A stretch of 64,000 bases of DNA. It comes from Brevibacillus brevis. GTDB taxonomy: Bacteria > Bacillota > Bacilli > Brevibacillales > Brevibacillaceae. The stretch spans positions 3,420,001 through 3,484,000 of the forward strand of contig NZ_LR134338.1 of NCBI RefSeq assembly GCF_900637055.1, in the 5' to 3' direction. Below, in pieces: positions 18,869 through 28,114 of this stretch. The notes beneath the pieces were generated by a model. That model was given only the letters and a program-made list of their open reading frames with translations. It made no database searches and was not told the origin of the DNA. Numbering within the stretch: the first letter of the stretch is position 1; the number at the start of each line of letters is the position of its first letter. A program made the position numbers and the translations under genes.

Positions 18869-19800
18869 TCGCTTTTTCCTCCTCCCTGCCTAATACGTGG
18901 ATCAATAAAGCCATAACTGATATCAACCAACAGGTTCACGAAGATCATCAAAAATGACAAGATAATCACAGAGCCTTGAATCACTGGAAAGTCGCGTTGC
19001 GATATCGCGTCAATCAGCATACGCCCGATACCTGGCCATGAAAAAACTTGCTCAATAATCACGGTACCGCCCAACAACGTTCCAAATTGTAGTCCAATAA
19101 AGGTTACCGTTGGGATTAATGCGTTTCGCAAGCCATGCTTGATGATGACAAGCCATTCCTTGATCCCTTTGGAACGGGCCGTATTGATATATTGCTGATT
19201 CATTACCTCCAGCATGGAAGAGCGAACTAATCGAGCCAAAATCCCTGACAAGATGAGTCCGAGTGCAACGGAAGGCAGAACCAAATACTCCAGACCTTCG
19301 TAACCAGAAGCAGGAAACCAGCCTAGCTTAACGGCAAATATGATGATTAACATGATCCCTAACCAAAAGTTAGGAAAAGAGATTCCTAGCAATGAAAAAA
19401 TGCGTCCGAAAAAGTCAGCTACGCTGCCTCTGTAAACAGCGGAAATGATACCCACTGGAATCGCAATCAACAGGGCGACAAACATTCCCCCGAAGGCAAG
19501 CAGCAAAGTTGCTCCCATTTTCTCCTTCATCATGTCGATCACGCTCTCACCCGTTCGGAAAGAGGTGCCAAAATTACCGGTAAACATATCTTTTAAATAA
19601 AGCCCGAACTGTACATGAACGGGCTCGTCCAGACCCAGATTTTGCCGAAGCTCAGTAATTGCCTCTTTGGTAGGCTCACCTGCTTGAAACATGATCGATA
19701 CTGGGTCACCAGTCATTCGCACTAGGACAAAAATGACAAGAGTAATAGCAAGAACGACAAAAACACTATGTAGTAGACGTCTAATTAAAAAGGCTGCCAT
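18865..19800 (-). CDS. Peptide ABC transporter permease (DppB/OppB type)
   Basis: 311 residues, six predicted membrane segments. Family hallmarks include the N-terminal FLIRRLLHSVFVVLAITLV and the loop NQQYINTARSKGIKEW near residue 205. ATG at 19800 follows GGAGG. It forms the translocation channel with the DppC-type gene downstream. Confidence 0.93.
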   Translation of the reverse strand: MAAFLIRRLLHSVFVVLAITLVIFVLVRMTGDPVSIMFQAGEPTKEAITELRQNLGLDEPVHVQFGLYLKDMFTGNFGTSFRTGESVIDMMKEKMGATLLLAFGGMFVALLIAIPVGIISAVYRGSVADFFGRIFSLLGISFPNFWLGIMLIIIFAVKLGWFPASGYEGLEYLVLPSVALGLILSGILARLVRSSMLEVMNQQYINTARSKGIKEWLVIIKHGLRNALIPTVTFIGLQFGTLLGGTVIIEQVFSWPGIGRMLIDAISQRDFPVIQGSVIILSFLMIFVNLLVDISYGFIDPRIRQGGGKSE

Positions 19801-19870
19801 CCCGCTCCTCCTTTATGAAAAGTGAAGGGAATAGAAGAGACATCTTCTACTCCCCTGTTCAAAACATTCC

Positions 19871-21451
19871 TTATTCAACCGATGCTTCGCGCAAATCGAT
19901 ACGTTCATCTGTCGGAGGTTGGAAGCCTTTTACTCGTTTGTTTACAGCCCACAGGTTGATCGATTGATAGAGCGGTACATCTGGTACTAGCTCATACAGA
20001 CGTTGATTCAGCTCTTTAAATGCTGCCAGACGCTTTTCTTGGTCAAACGTGGAGCGTTCTGCTTTCAAGAGCTCCTCTACTTTTTCGTCATAGAAATCAG
20101 GGTTCCAGAACTCGCCTTTGTGATACATCAGATAGGCAGTATTATCAAAGTCGAGCGTCCATCCACCCCAGCCATTCCGGTACATATGTCCTGCTTTTCC
20201 GTTCGGAATGAGGTCAGAAGTAAATGTGGAGGCGTCCACCAGATTCAGCTTCACCTTGAGACCGACTTGACCTAATTGCATTTCGATCGCTTGTGCTACC
20301 TCTTTAAACGTAGCATCTGTACCAGGGAGGAAGAGATCAAGCTCAGTTCCTTCCTTCACACCTGCTTCTGCGAGCAGTTGTTTTGCTTTTTCTGGATCAT
20401 ACTTACGTAATGGCAGGTTAGGATCATAGCCGAAAGACATATCGCTTTGGAATGAATTGACGCGCTTACCATATCCGCCGAGCAGCGTTTCGATAATCAA
20501 GTCTGCATCAATCGCGTAAGCAATCGCTTCACGGACTTTTACATTGTCGACTGGCTTCATCGATGTATTGAAACGAATCGAATAAACGGTTGGCGACCCG
20601 ACTTGCATCAGTTCAAGTTCAGACATGCCCTTGATGGATTCTGTTTGGCTAATCTCGACTTTTTTCATAATGTCGATGGCACCTGTTTGCATTTCAGCTA
20701 GACGTGTAGTCGCTTCTGGAATAAAACGGAACGTTACTTTTTCCAGCTTCGGTTGACCTTGCTTCCAATAGTTTTCATTTTTCACCAGTACAACCTTGTT
20801 ATCTTTTTCATAGCTATCCATTTTGAAAGGACCCGTTCCTACCGGATGCGTGTTAAAGTACTCGTCCCCTTTTTCCTTGTAATATTTAGGCGGAACGATC
20901 ACACCGCCATAACCTGCTAGCTTTGTAAGGAGTACAGGATCTTTTTCCTTGAGAATCATGTTGACTGTAAACTCGTTCACCACTTCTACACGGTCAATCG
21001 AAGCATAGTTCGCTTGCTGTGGTCCTTTTTTCCCTTCTTCACCAAGCAGGCGATCAAATGTAAATTTCACTGCTTCCGCGTTGAATGGCTCGCCGTTGTG
21101 GAAGGTAACTCCTTGACGAAGTTTAAATTGAAGTGTCTTGTCATCCTTGAACTCCCACGATTCAGCGAGTCCTGGCTGGATTTTCAAGTCAGTGGTACGT
21201 TCGACTAAGCCTTCAAATACAGATGTTGCTACAGTACTCCAATCAAGCAAAAACGTATCAATCGGATCCCAAGAGTGCGGATCTCCATTCACACCAAGTG
21301 TAAGTTCATTTTTTGCCGGAGCTTGCGCTTCTGTCTTAGATTGCGGATTTGGCTGTGTGCTCGTGTCAGCCGGCTTACTCGAACATCCGCCTAAAGCAGC
21401 AGCCAGCACGAGTAATGCGGAGCAAGCGGTGATACCTACCTTCTTTTTCAA
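19871..21451 (-). CDS. Peptide ABC transporter substrate-binding lipoprotein (SBP family 5)
   Basis: 526 residues. A lysine-rich start is followed by a hydrophobic signal and the lipobox ALGGCSS, then the SBP_bac_5 domain with the usual segment LAESWEFKDDKTLQFKLRQG near residue 95. TTG at 21451 is chosen because GGGGGA lies 6 nt upstream and it gives a short signal peptide; an in-frame ATG at 21484 lacks this support. In this operon it probably prefers pyroglutamyl or other blocked peptides (inference). Confidence 0.92.
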   Translation of the reverse strand: MKKKVGITACSALLVLAAALGGCSSKPADTSTQPNPQSKTEAQAPAKNELTLGVNGDPHSWDPIDTFLLDWSTVATSVFEGLVERTTDLKIQPGLAESWEFKDDKTLQFKLRQGVTFHNGEPFNAEAVKFTFDRLLGEEGKKGPQQANYASIDRVEVVNEFTVNMILKEKDPVLLTKLAGYGGVIVPPKYYKEKGDEYFNTHPVGTGPFKMDSYEKDNKVVLVKNENYWKQGQPKLEKVTFRFIPEATTRLAEMQTGAIDIMKKVEISQTESIKGMSELELMQVGSPTVYSIRFNTSMKPVDNVKVREAIAYAIDADLIIETLLGGYGKRVNSFQSDMSFGYDPNLPLRKYDPEKAKQLLAEAGVKEGTELDLFLPGTDATFKEVAQAIEMQLGQVGLKVKLNLVDASTFTSDLIPNGKAGHMYRNGWGGWTLDFDNTAYLMYHKGEFWNPDFYDEKVEELLKAERSTFDQEKRLAAFKELNQRLYELVPDVPLYQSINLWAVNKRVKGFQPPTDERIDLREASVE

Positions 21452-21519
21452 AACAAGTCCCCCTTTTCTTTTCCGTTCTGGCATTCATGTTGAAAAAATA
21501 TGATAGCTGTCATTTGTTC

Positions 21520-22506
21520 CTATTGGTTATACAAATGACAGGCAACATATCGACCATCGCCCATCGATTGAAATTCGGGCTTGTCCGTTTTGCAAATTTC
21601 CATACAATCAGGACAACGCGTATGGAACGTGCAGCCACTCGGAGGATTCGCAGGACTCGGTACATCTCCAGTCAAGAGGATGCGCTCACGCTTCGTTTTT
21701 GGCTTGGCAATCGGAACTGCGGACAGTAATGAGCGCGTATAAGGATGCAGCGGCTCTTCATATAGCGCATTTTTGGGTGCCAGCTCAACCATCCGTCCCA
21801 GATACATCACGCCGATCCTGTCGCAAAAATGCTTCACGACGCTCAAGTTGTGAGAGATGAATATGTAAGTGAGTCCGTATTGCTTTTGCAAATCTCTCAT
21901 CAGGTTCAATACCTGGGATTGAATCGATACATCGAGCGCAGATACTGGCTCATCTGCCACAATCAGCTTGGGATTAAGCGCTAGCGCACGTGCAATGCCG
22001 ATCCGCTGTCGCTGACCACCGCTAAACTCATGAGGAAAGCGTTCCGAATTCTCCGGTTTCAGACCGACAACCCGCATCAATTCCGCTACTTTTTCCTTGC
22101 GTTGTTTTGATGTTTCATACAGTTCGAATATGATCATCGGCTCTTCAATGATCTCCCCAACTGTCATTCGCGGATTGAGGGATGCGAACGGGTCTTGGAA
22201 AATGATTTGCAAATCCTTTCGCTTCATCCTCATCTCATTTGGGGAAAGTGCCGCTAAATTCTCTCCTTGAAAAATCACTTCGCCACCCGTAGGCTCGAGC
22301 AATCGTAGAATGGCTCTGCCTGTGGTTGACTTCCCGCAACCGGATTCACCTACAATTCCGAGCGTCTCCCCTGTTGCAACGGTAAAAGAGAGATCGTCAA
22401 CAGCTTTGACGTGATTCGTTACCTTCTTCATGAATCCACTGCGAATCGGAAAGTATTTTTTTAACCCTCTCACCTCAAGCAAGGGTTTGCATTCTGATTT
22501 TTCCAA
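21520..22506 (-). CDS. Peptide ABC transporter ATP-binding protein (DppF/OppF type)
   Basis: About 328 residues. Walker [10 protein letters not shown], signature [15 protein letters not shown], Walker [13 protein letters not shown], and the C-terminal oligo_HPY segment with the cysteine cluster [14 protein letters not shown], which in this ATPase family can hold an Fe-S cluster. The start is uncertain: TTG at 22506 has AGGA at 10 nt, while GTG at 22515 is nearly on top of the same site. Confidence 0.92.
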   Translation of the reverse strand: MEKSECKPLLEVRGLKKYFPIRSGFMKKVTNHVKAVDDLSFTVATGETLGIVGESGCGKSTTGRAILRLLEPTGGEVIFQGENLAALSPNEMRMKRKDLQIIFQDPFASLNPRMTVGEIIEEPMIIFELYETSKQRKEKVAELMRVVGLKPENSERFPHEFSGGQRQRIGIARALALNPKLIVADEPVSALDVSIQSQVLNLMRDLQKQYGLTYIFISHNLSVVKHFCDRIGVMYLGRMVELAPKNALYEEPLHPYTRSLLSAVPIAKPKTKRERILLTGDVPSPANPPSGCTFHTRCPDCMEICKTDKPEFQSMGDGRYVACHLYNQ

Positions 22507-22526
22507 ACAATTCACGTCCTTTCCGC

Positions 22527-23480
22527 TTACTCATACAGCCAGCATCTGCTTTTTGTACCATCGTTCAGATCGAATAACGGTGGAGCTTGCTCGTAGCATT
22601 TGTCCGTAGCCTTCTGGCATCGTTCAGCAAAACGGCATCCTGGGGGCATCTGACCTGGACTCGGAACGGTCCCGCCAATCGTAAACAAGTACTCCTGCTC
22701 TGTGTCCATATCTGGGATCGAACCCAACAAACCAACCGTGTACGGATGCTTTGGAGTAGCAAATAGCTTTTCTACCTCGGCTTCCTCGACGACTTGCCCT
22801 GCATACATGACGACCACCCGATCACACATCTCTGCTACCACACCAAGATCGTGCGTGATCAGCATGATGGTCATCTCGCTCTTCTGCTGTAACTCTCTCA
22901 TCAGGTCAAGAATCTGCGCCTGAATGGTCACGTCTAGTGCGGTCGTAGGCTCATCTGCAACCAATAGAGATGGACTACAGGACATCGCCATCGCAATCAT
23001 CACACGCTGTCTCATCCCGCCAGATAGCTGATGGGGATACTCATCAACGATTTCTTCCGCTCTCGGAATCCCGACCAGCTTCAACATTTGGATCGCATGC
23101 TCTTTGGCTTGTTTTTTGTTCATACTTGTATGATTCAAGACGAGCTCCATGATCTGCGCCCCGATTGTATAAACCGGATTGAGTGAGGTCATCGGTTCTT
23201 GAAAAATCATCGCGATCTCTTTTCCTCGCACCTTCCTCATCTGATCCTTGGAAAAGGCAACCAGATTTTCACCGTTGTACAGGATCTCTCCTCCAGTGAT
23301 TCGCGCGGTTCTCGGCAGAAGCCCCATGATGGATAGAGAGGTGACACTTTTCCCACAGCCCGACTCCCCTACTACTCCAATCGTTTCACCTTTGTTGATT
23401 TGAAAACTAACTCCATCCAAAACGGTAATTTCTCCATTATCGGTTCGGAATCTCGTCTGAAGATTTTTGATTTCCAGCAT
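22527..23480 (-). CDS. Peptide ABC transporter ATP-binding protein (DppD/OppD type)
   Basis: 317 residues with Walker [10 protein letters not shown], signature [15 protein letters not shown], Walker [13 protein letters not shown] and a C-terminal cysteine region ([14 protein letters not shown]). The ATG at 23480 overlaps the iclR stop as TGATG, so translation is coupled to the regulator gene. Confidence 0.93.
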   Translation of the reverse strand: MLEIKNLQTRFRTDNGEITVLDGVSFQINKGETIGVVGESGCGKSVTSLSIMGLLPRTARITGGEILYNGENLVAFSKDQMRKVRGKEIAMIFQEPMTSLNPVYTIGAQIMELVLNHTSMNKKQAKEHAIQMLKLVGIPRAEEIVDEYPHQLSGGMRQRVMIAMAMSCSPSLLVADEPTTALDVTIQAQILDLMRELQQKSEMTIMLITHDLGVVAEMCDRVVVMYAGQVVEEAEVEKLFATPKHPYTVGLLGSIPDMDTEQEYLFTIGGTVPSPGQMPPGCRFAERCQKATDKCYEQAPPLFDLNDGTKSRCWLYE

Positions 23481-24283
23481 CAAAGTCCCGCCTTTGCATC
23501 TGAATAGCCCAGCTTGCTCATGATTTTATTCGCTGCTGCTTTTGTCTCCTGTACCAAATACCCCAATCGATCGATCTGAAAGCGTGATGTAGCTCCAGCC
23601 AAGCTCAACCCTGCTATTACTTGTCCCGTAAAATCTCGAATAGGTACAGCAATTGCTGCGGAATCCGGCTCCAATTCACCGTAGCTGACTGTATAGCCTT
23701 TTTCACGTGCATCGTGAATCCATTGCCATAGCAGATCTTTGTCTATATTTGTGTCTGGTGAGATTTTCTTCATGTCTACCCGGTTCAATAATTCTTCGAT
23801 CGCATGATCCGGCATAAATGAGAGTAAAATGCGCGGGCATGCACCTGCGTACAACGGTGATTTTCTACCTACCTGCGTATATACACGAACATACTGGCGG
23901 GTATCGACTTTTTCGATGTACACCCCTTCGTCTTGATCACGAATAATCAAGTTGACTGCCTCATCCACCGTATCTCGTAGCTGCTGCATATACGGAAGCG
24001 CGATTTTCCTGATCTCCAGCCGTTGGGCGACAATGTTCCCAAACTCCAGCAACTTCAATCCCAATTGGTATTTAGGCGGATTATGAGTGGTCGTTTTGGA
24101 GACAAAGCCGCGCATTTCGAGCGTCTGAAGAATTCGAAACACCGTACTCTTCGGCATATCTGACAACTCGACAAGCTCAGCCAGGCTTAATTCACTGTTT
24201 TGGATAAAATATTCTAGAAACTCTAGCGTTTTTAACACACTTCGGTTTGCCGTTTTTTCTGTTTTGTCCATTTTCATCACCAT
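23480..24283 (-). CDS. IclR-family transcriptional regulator of the pyroglutamyl-peptide operon
   Basis: 267 residues: N-terminal winged helix-turn-helix (about residues 12-75, with LAELVELSDMPKSTVFRIL) and a C-terminal IclR effector domain. First gene of the operon, joined to the DppD-type gene by a TGATG overlap. The start is uncertain between ATG 24283 and ATG 24271, both only weakly supported. A perfect 9-bp inverted repeat lies just upstream and is the natural candidate for its operator, so autoregulation is likely. Pyroglutamate or a pyroglutamyl peptide would be a sensible effector (inference). Confidence 0.88.
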   Translation of the reverse strand: MVMKMDKTEKTANRSVLKTLEFLEYFIQNSELSLAELVELSDMPKSTVFRILQTLEMRGFVSKTTTHNPPKYQLGLKLLEFGNIVAQRLEIRKIALPYMQQLRDTVDEAVNLIIRDQDEGVYIEKVDTRQYVRVYTQVGRKSPLYAGACPRILLSFMPDHAIEELLNRVDMKKISPDTNIDKDLLWQWIHDAREKGYTVSYGELEPDSAAIAVPIRDFTGQVIAGLSLAGATSRFQIDRLGYLVQETKAAANKIMSKLGYSDAKAGL

Positions 24284-24292
24284 TCGTTTGTC

Positions 24293-24323
24293 CCAAAATA
24301 CGGAACGTTATTTTGTATTTTGG
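24293..24323. promoter_or_regulatory. Candidate IclR operator
   Basis: CCAAAATAC (24293-24301) and GTATTTTGG (24315-24323) form a perfect inverted repeat with a 13-nt spacer containing AACGTT and a second in-phase pair AAAATA/TATTTT. It lies about 10-40 nt upstream of the iclR start codon. Confidence 0.55.
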
Positions 24324-24430
24324 CATGACACAATATTAAATGAATTCAGTTATTTCCGTCAATACATTTTTACCCCTTAGTAATCAGGTCGTTCTACCTA
24401 CTGACTCAGGGGTAATTTGTATGTAAGGTT

Positions 24431-25315
24431 TTAGTGAATATTCTTTTTCTTAAACCGCCCACCAGATACGTCGTGAATATGGCCGATTGCCAAAAATGCT
24501 GAGGAATCGATTTCCTCCACGATGGATTTCAGCTTTGCTTCTTCCAAACGGGTGATCACACAGAAGATGACTTTTTTGACGTCTCCGGAGTAGCCACCTT
24601 CTCCATTCAAATAGGTAATTCCCCGCCCCAATCTCGCCGTTAACGCATCGCCAATTTCGGCTGGATAATCACTGATAATCCATACTGATCTTGATTGCTC
24701 GAGTCCGACCATGGTAATATCGATCATTTTATAAGCGATGTAGTAAGCAATTAACGAGTACATGGCCCGGTCCCACCCAAAAATGAAGCCCGCACTGCCT
24801 AAAATAAATATATTAAAAAACATGACCATTTCGCCGACCGAAAACGGACTTTTCCTCGTCATCAGGATCGCAACAATTTCCGTTCCATCCAAGGAGCCTC
24901 CCGCGCGAATGACAAGTCCCACACCGATTCCGATGATGATCCCCCCAAAAACAGCGGAGAGGAGCAAATCGTCCGTCAAGCTAGGGACATGATGGAGGTA
25001 GTTCGTCCCCAACGACATCACGACGACACCAAACAGCGTAGAGATGGCAAATGTCTTGCCAATTTGCTTGTAGCCAATAAGTAAAAAGGGCAGGTTCAGT
25101 AGGAATAAAAATAATCCGAGGGGGCTTCCCGTCAGCTTTGAGACCATAATGGAAACGCCGGTTACACCACCGTCGATGATGTTGTTTGGAACTAGAAATA
25201 TTTCCAGTCCGACTGCCACCAACAAAGCTCCAATGATGATTCCGAGAGCTCTCAGTGCGATCCTGCTTTTTTTCGCCCGCTTATGAGTGATCGGTGCAAC
25301 TGCTTTTGCATCCAT
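24431..25315 (-). CDS. YitT family membrane protein (DUF161 plus DUF2179)
   Basis: 294 residues: five or six membrane segments, the family segment VPNNIIDGGVTGVS near residue 47, GGSLDGTEIVAIL near residue 147, and a soluble C-terminal DUF2179 domain (about residues 210-285). Function of the family is not established to my knowledge. ATG at 25315 has AAGGA 8 nt upstream; the frame stays open upstream through a terminator hairpin, so the longer version is rejected. Confidence 0.87.
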   Translation of the reverse strand: MDAKAVAPITHKRAKKSRIALRALGIIIGALLVAVGLEIFLVPNNIIDGGVTGVSIMVSKLTGSPLGLFLFLLNLPFLLIGYKQIGKTFAISTLFGVVVMSLGTNYLHHVPSLTDDLLLSAVFGGIIIGIGVGLVIRAGGSLDGTEIVAILMTRKSPFSVGEMVMFFNIFILGSAGFIFGWDRAMYSLIAYYIAYKMIDITMVGLEQSRSVWIISDYPAEIGDALTARLGRGITYLNGEGGYSGDVKKVIFCVITRLEEAKLKSIVEEIDSSAFLAIGHIHDVSGGRFKKKNIH

Positions 25316-25366
25316 TTTGATCATCCTTAGCCGTTTTTTTCTTACCACTTCATCTTTCCCTGGTAG

Positions 25367-25404
25367 CAAAAAAAATAGCCAGCCAGGATTTCTCCCAGCC
25401 GACT
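25367..25404 (-). terminator. Terminator after the EamA transporter gene
   Basis: On the minus strand CCCAGCCGACT (25394-25404, plus sense) folds onto AGCCAGCCAGG (25377-25387) as 11 consecutive pairs including G:T, followed by ATTTTTTTTG. Confidence 0.65.
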
Positions 25405-25416
25405 CTTCATCATGCT

Positions 25417-26271
25417 TTAGCCCCAAACCGCAATGGAAATAATGCCAATCGTGATCATCAAAGACATGGACAAGCGCCATAAACGTTGTCGTTCCTTTAA
25501 CAAGAAGACCCCGAGAAGCGTACCAAAGACCGTACTTACCTCACGAATGGGTGCAATGGCTGCCAGTGGTGCCAATGTCATGGCAAACAAAAACAACAAA
25601 TACGAACCTGGTGAAAGAACCGCACCGAGTACAATCGTTCGCCAGTTTTTTTGCCACTCACGGCGGATGAGTCCCTTGTTCCAAACGAAGCCCCCGGCGA
25701 CAATCAGACAGGCAAAGTTCGTGATTTCCAATAAAGCGAATGGAGATAATTGTTGTACGATTTGTTTGTCGGTTAACGTGTACCCTGTAATGCATAGTCC
25801 AACAGCAAATGCGTATCGCAGAGCGAGCGGATTCACAGGTTGAGCCTGACGATCTGTGCCAATCATCCCGCTAATGGCGAAGACTCCAATCACGATGCAA
25901 ATGACCCCCAGCCATCCCGGTACAGATAAATACTCTTGAAAGAAAATCGCGCTAAAAAACGGAATGAGAAGCGTCCCTGTCCCCCTCATGATGGGGTATA
26001 CCTGTGAGATATCCCCGTATGTATACGCCTTTGAAATCAACAAGGTATAACATCCTTGAAAGAAAAAGGACATAAACAGAAAAAGAACCAAAGACCATGT
26101 CAGTTGTACGTGCATCAATTCCCAAATAAGAACAGGCAAGAGGATTATGGTTGTTGGCAATGTGATCAACCATAGAAACGCCATTTTGTTTTCACTTTTT
26201 TTCGTGAACAGGTTCCAAACTGCGTGCGCAAGGCCTGACGATAGTACGAGCAGAATCGAAATCGATAGCAT
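25417..26271 (-). CDS. EamA/DMT family transporter
   Basis: 284 residues with ten hydrophobic segments in two homologous halves, the drug/metabolite transporter layout. Features are the N-terminal SGLAHAVWNLFTKKS and, in the second half, LAPLAAIAPIREVSTVFGTLLG. ATG at 26271 has AAGGGG 5 nt upstream; an in-frame extension to 26325 has no such site. Substrate cannot be inferred. Confidence 0.87.
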   Translation of the reverse strand: MLSISILLVLSSGLAHAVWNLFTKKSENKMAFLWLITLPTTIILLPVLIWELMHVQLTWSLVLFLFMSFFFQGCYTLLISKAYTYGDISQVYPIMRGTGTLLIPFFSAIFFQEYLSVPGWLGVICIVIGVFAISGMIGTDRQAQPVNPLALRYAFAVGLCITGYTLTDKQIVQQLSPFALLEITNFACLIVAGGFVWNKGLIRREWQKNWRTIVLGAVLSPGSYLLFLFAMTLAPLAAIAPIREVSTVFGTLLGVFLLKERQRLWRLSMSLMITIGIISIAVWG

Positions 26272-26352
26272 GTGTGCCCCTTCTCTCTCATGTTGTACAA
26301 ATACAACCAAAGACAACAAAAACACATTGCGTTTAGTTGTTTTTCATTCGAC

Positions 26353-26367
26353 GTGTACAGTATACAC
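26353..26367. promoter_or_regulatory. Small palindrome upstream of the EamA gene
   Basis: GTGTA/TACAC inverted arms around CAGTA; on the minus strand it contains TATACT, a possible -10 for the EamA gene. May be an operator overlapping the promoter. Confidence 0.3.
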
Positions 26368-26468
26368 CCAGTCCCCGCAAAAATTAAACATTGTTTCTGC
26401 TTATGGCCCAAACCATTTTATTGATGTTGCGAACACACGCATCTTTTTCCATTCTCCGCATTTTGGGT

Positions 26469-26474
26469 TATAAT
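26469..26474 (+). promoter_or_regulatory. Probable -10 box of the ywqB-ywqA operon
   Basis: A perfect TATAAT lies 36 nt upstream of the ywqB start; the hexamer 17 nt upstream (TTTCCA) is a poor -35. Confidence 0.35.
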
Positions 26475-26509
26475 GGAGGGATGACACTTCGTTCGGAGGA
26501 TCTGACTAC

Positions 26510-28114
26510 ATGTTGCAAAGAGAGTTGACTCGGGAACAAGCGATACAGGTAGGCGAGCAAATCCTAATTGCCGTCGAAGGACACATCATTGAACGGGGCT
26601 ATACGTACTTTTCTGATGGCGTCGTCTTCAATACACGCGTAGAACAAGGCCAATATTTGACGAGTGATGTTCAAGGGTCCGAGGTGTATCATGTTCGCCT
26701 TGATATGGAAACGGTTCAAAACAGTACTTGTACCTGCCCTTATTCGCGCATTTGCAAGCATATTGCTGCTACTTTTTTTCAGATGTATAGTGTGTTCGAG
26801 AATCCTCGGACATTTTTGACCCGCTCCCAACAACCAAGACGAGCTACGTTTTCTCCTCATCTGCTGATTCCTGCTTATAAATACAGCCATACCGCTCCTG
26901 CTCAGCAGGATACAGCGTCTGTTTCCTCTCCGCTTACCGCGAACAGCTCCGTCAAAGAATGGTGGGCATTTTTTGAGAGCTGGACACGCAACCTGTTTGC
27001 GGCCATGGAATCGTATCGAGCTTCCTCTGAGTTATTATCGAGCTATCAAAATGTACTGAGTGTTGCTGCCTCGTGGCCGAAGGATCGGGCACAACTCTTT
27101 GTCATCCATGCCAATCTGTTTCATCTCATGAAGCTTACACAATACGTCAAAACGTACCGCCAATCCTACTGGTTCCTAGATTTGGTTCAGACAGCCGAGC
27201 GGCTATTGGATCAATTAGAAGGGACGTTGTACTTCGCAGACATCCCTGCTCTTCTGTCTGACCACCAGGATGCCATCGTAGATACACTTCAACTGACAAA
27301 GGAATTAAAAGAAAACGAAGCCACTTCCCTCTACTGGATTTTCGCCTATCAAATGTTATGGTGGATGCTATTGAAGAAACCAGAGTGGATGCAAGAGGAG
27401 ATCCATGTGCTGGATCAGCTTATCAACAATGAAAACAGTTCTGCCGCCGAAAAGGAAAAAGGGCTGCTGCTCCGTGCCCACTTTCATGTGATGGAAAAGG
27501 AAGACGAATCTGCTCTACAAATCTGGAAAAGAATGAGCCGTTTGAACCTATCCTTCTACTTGTCCTATATGAAAGCTTTCGCTCGCAATGGAGAATGGCA
27601 GCGATTTCTCGATTGGACTGCTTCGTTGACGTCCTTAATCGGTCAAGCCGAGACACAGCAATACCGACTCGTTATCGCCATTTGGCAGGAAGCGATGGAG
27701 CAAGTGGGACGATCAGCCGAGTGCGGCGCCAAGCTGAAGCAGTTCTTACCGAGTAGTTATCACGAATATGCCGCCTATTTATATGAAGGACGCCAGTTTC
27801 AGCAATGGATTGATTTGCAAATGTCGTTTCAAGTGCCTATGGCAGATATTTCGATCGTGCAGGTGAAAGAAATCGAGGAAGCTGAGCCGACTCTCCTCTT
27901 CCCTTTTTATTTGCGTGAGGTGAACAGACTGATTGCGGAACGTAATCGAACGGCCTACAAAGAAGCGATCAAGCTCATAAAAAAGGTAAGAACGATTTAC
28001 AACAGAGCAAACCAAGATGCGCGCTGGGAACGATACGTGGAACAATTATCTGCCAAACATAATCGGTTACGTGCTTTTCAAGAAGAGCTAAGGAGAGGAA
28101 ATTTCAACTTATGA
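26510..28114 (+). CDS. ywqB: SWIM zinc finger protein (YwqB-like)
   Basis: 534 residues with a SWIM motif near residues 70-85: CTCPYSRICKHIAATFF, i.e. CxC...CxH. The rest is helical and not recognised beyond the family. SWIM modules bind DNA or proteins. The ATG has GGAGGA 10 nt upstream. Its stop overlaps the ATG of the SNF2 gene (ATGA), the same pairing as ywqB-ywqA in Bacillus. The two proteins very likely act together; the process is not established. Confidence 0.85.
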   Translation: MLQRELTREQAIQVGEQILIAVEGHIIERGYTYFSDGVVFNTRVEQGQYLTSDVQGSEVYHVRLDMETVQNSTCTCPYSRICKHIAATFFQMYSVFENPRTFLTRSQQPRRATFSPHLLIPAYKYSHTAPAQQDTASVSSPLTANSSVKEWWAFFESWTRNLFAAMESYRASSELLSSYQNVLSVAASWPKDRAQLFVIHANLFHLMKLTQYVKTYRQSYWFLDLVQTAERLLDQLEGTLYFADIPALLSDHQDAIVDTLQLTKELKENEATSLYWIFAYQMLWWMLLKKPEWMQEEIHVLDQLINNENSSAAEKEKGLLLRAHFHVMEKEDESALQIWKRMSRLNLSFYLSYMKAFARNGEWQRFLDWTASLTSLIGQAETQQYRLVIAIWQEAMEQVGRSAECGAKLKQFLPSSYHEYAAYLYEGRQFQQWIDLQMSFQVPMADISIVQVKEIEEAEPTLLFPFYLREVNRLIAERNRTAYKEAIKLIKKVRTIYNRANQDARWERYVEQLSAKHNRLRAFQEELRRGNFNL

